In this document: positions 6,667-7,542 of the stretch, piece by piece | How positions within the stretch are numbered: the first letter of the stretch is position 1 | Layout of the letters: every line of letters starts with the position of its first letter | From: JADCCX01 sp031373545 | Lineage (GTDB): Bacteria; Pseudomonadota; Alphaproteobacteria; Rhizobiales; Beijerinckiaceae | Direction of reading: 5' to 3' | Length of the DNA stretch: 7,542 nucleotides | Assembly (NCBI GenBank): GCA_031373545.1 | Contig: JANMMT010000038.1 | Coordinates: 1-7,542, forward strand | Translations under genes and position numbers: made by a program | Notes under the pieces: model-generated | Seen by the model: only the letters and a program-made list of their open reading frames with translations | Databases searched by the model: none | Told to the model about the DNA's origin: nothing

Positions 6667-7329
6667 TCAGGTACAGGCGGGGGTTGTGGCTGCGCCCGTG
6701 CGTGTCACGAATTCCGTCGTGCGCGGCCGCATGTAAAGCTCCTGCTTCATGTCGATGTCGCCTGAAATGGCCCAGCCGATGACGGGCCGGTACTTGAAGT
6801 AGGTTTCCGCATAGATCAGCGACGTGTTGGCAATTTTCAGGCCGGCGGGCACGGAGATGGGCGTCGTCGGCAGGCCCGGGAGCTGCGGGCTGCGGACCTC
6901 CGTGGGCGTGCAGCGTTGGTGCACGGAAATCGGCACGCCTGAGCCGCTGATGTTGCTCCAGTCGACATATCCCTTGCCCGACGCGTCAAAGCGGATGCTT
7001 GTGACGCGCATCGATGCCTTGCTGACGTCGAACGGCGTCAGGATGGGCCCTGCGGCCGCGAAGACATCATTCATGTATGTGTTGTCGACTGTGGCCGATT
7101 GGCTCGCCAGGTCAGCCAGAACACGTGACACCATGGTCACCTTGCGTGAGGCGCGCAGCCCGTTAGCAGTTTCGTTGATCATGAAATAAAGACCGAACAT
7201 GATGGGCACGACCAGCGCAAATTCCATCGCGGCCACGCCTGCCTGCGCCTGCCTGAAACGACGTAAAGTGCCGATCAGCCCTGTGGACCTGCGCGTCTTT
7301 GCCTTGTTTTTCGGTGTCGAGGTGATCAT
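6667..7329 (-). CDS. TadE-family pseudopilin-like protein (Tad pilus)
   Basis: A 220-residue protein of the TadE/TadG type, minor pilin-like components of the Tad (Flp) pilus. A basic N-terminus (residues 1-28, rich in Lys and Arg) precedes GVAAMEFALVVPIMFGLYFM (31-50), a membrane segment with a type IV prepilin-like site: Gly31 would be the cleavage residue and Glu36 is then at +5 of the mature protein, as in TadE/TadF pseudopilins cut by TadV. The rest is an extracytoplasmic domain with two Cys (140 and 219) that could form a disulfide, and a conserved-looking end RPVIGWAISGDIDMKQELYMRP typical of alphaproteobacterial TadE-like proteins. It starts 9 nt after the stop of the upstream TadE-like gene, with AGGAG overlapping that stop, so the two form an operon. 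It faces the M16 pair with a 13-nt gap and no clear terminator. Confidence 0.88.
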   Translation of the reverse strand: MITSTPKNKAKTRRSTGLIGTLRRFRQAQAGVAAMEFALVVPIMFGLYFMINETANGLRASRKVTMVSRVLADLASQSATVDNTYMNDVFAAAGPILTPFDVSKASMRVTSIRFDASGKGYVDWSNISGSGVPISVHQRCTPTEVRSPQLPGLPTTPISVPAGLKIANTSLIYAETYFKYRPVIGWAISGDIDMKQELYMRPRTTEFVTRTGAATTPACT

Positions 7330-7335
7330 GTCCCG

Positions 7336-7340
7336 CTCCT
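7336..7340 (-). promoter_or_regulatory. Ribosome binding site for the TadE-family gene
   Basis: On the minus strand AGGAG overlaps the TAG stop of the upstream gene (TAGGAG) and sits 6 nt before the ATG at 7329. It fixes the start and suggests translational coupling between the two pilus genes. Confidence 0.7.
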
Positions 7341-7542
7341 ACGGTTCGATGCGGAAGGCTGTGCGGGCGGTCAGTTGCATGTCTGCGCCCATGGAGGCAG
7401 CGCCGGCGATGAACCTGAAACCCGTGAAGGGGTAAGGATAGCTGGCGGAGATGATGACCACTTGTCCGGGCGTGACGAGCCCGTTGCAAGCGCCACCGCC
7501 CAATGCAACAGCACCGCCGCCCGCGGCCCCGCCTGCGCCATT
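7339..7542 (-). CDS. TadE-like pilus assembly protein, C-terminal fragment (5' end outside window)
   Basis: Sixty-seven codons plus a TAG stop, open to the window edge on the minus strand. The visible part is a Gly/Ala-rich stretch with one Cys (ACNGLV), then LVTPGQVVIISASYPYPF, and ends LTARTAFRIEP. The VVIISASYPYP strand and the LTAxTAFRxEP ending match the C-termini of TadE proteins in Tad pilus loci, which commonly end in LTATAAFRNEP-like sequences. The N-terminal prepilin-like segment would lie outside the window. It is the upstream partner of the second TadE-like gene, 9 nt away. By analogy a vWA-domain TadG gene may lie nearby, but that cannot be seen here. Confidence 0.8.
   Translation of the reverse strand, partial: NGAGGAAGGGAVALGGGACNGLVTPGQVVIISASYPYPFTGFRFIAGAASMGADMQLTARTAFRIEP

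Noticed and set aside
6655..6682. Bidirectional terminator between the convergent genes
   Set aside because: Only a 5-bp stem with a 10-nt loop and no T-tract on either side; too weak to call.
1..7542. CRISPR array, tRNA or rRNA gene, insertion sequence, defence system
   Set aside because: No regularly spaced direct repeats, no tRNA- or rRNA-like sequence and no transposase or defence-type domain in any credible frame; the only repeat is the palindrome in ileS.

Overview
The window looks like chromosomal DNA from a GC-rich (low-60s % by eye) alphaproteobacterium, most likely of the Hyphomicrobiales (Rhizobiales) type. This rests on the gene order ileS - lspA - DUF3035/BamF-like - M16 peptidase - M16 peptidase, which I know from that class, and on the style of the protein sequences. 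The species cannot be named from the sequence alone.

Layout. (1) 2-3944, plus strand: the 3' nine-tenths of ileS (start outside the window), then lspA overlapping it by ATGA, then a DUF3035/BamF-like secreted protein. A rho-independent terminator (4003-4037) closes this unit. (2) 4081-6653, plus strand: two M16 peptidase-family genes overlapping by ATGA. The first carries the zinc site HFLEH. The second has lost the zinc site but keeps the C-terminal Arg/Tyr pair, so the two look like the halves of one heterodimeric enzyme. (3) 6667-7542, minus strand, convergent with unit 2 across only 13 bp: two Tad-pilus TadE-like pseudopilin genes, the upstream one cut by the window edge.

Functionally the first unit is translation plus envelope biogenesis: isoleucyl-tRNA synthetase, lipoprotein signal peptidase, and a probable outer-membrane assembly accessory. 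The second is a processing-peptidase-like pair without visible export signals. The third is part of a Tad (Flp) pilus locus.

The most unusual object is a 124-bp, highly structured palindromic element (601-724) sitting in frame inside the editing domain of ileS. It adds about 42 Gly/Pro-rich residues without breaking the reading frame, in the manner of Rickettsia palindromic elements. Its two arms share the long stem segments, but their apical hairpins differ in sequence while both stay perfectly self-paired. That is covariation visible within this one copy. Directly 5' of it, a roughly 240-bp stretch of ileS has markedly lower G/C at third codon positions than the rest of the gene, which hints at a mosaic gene.
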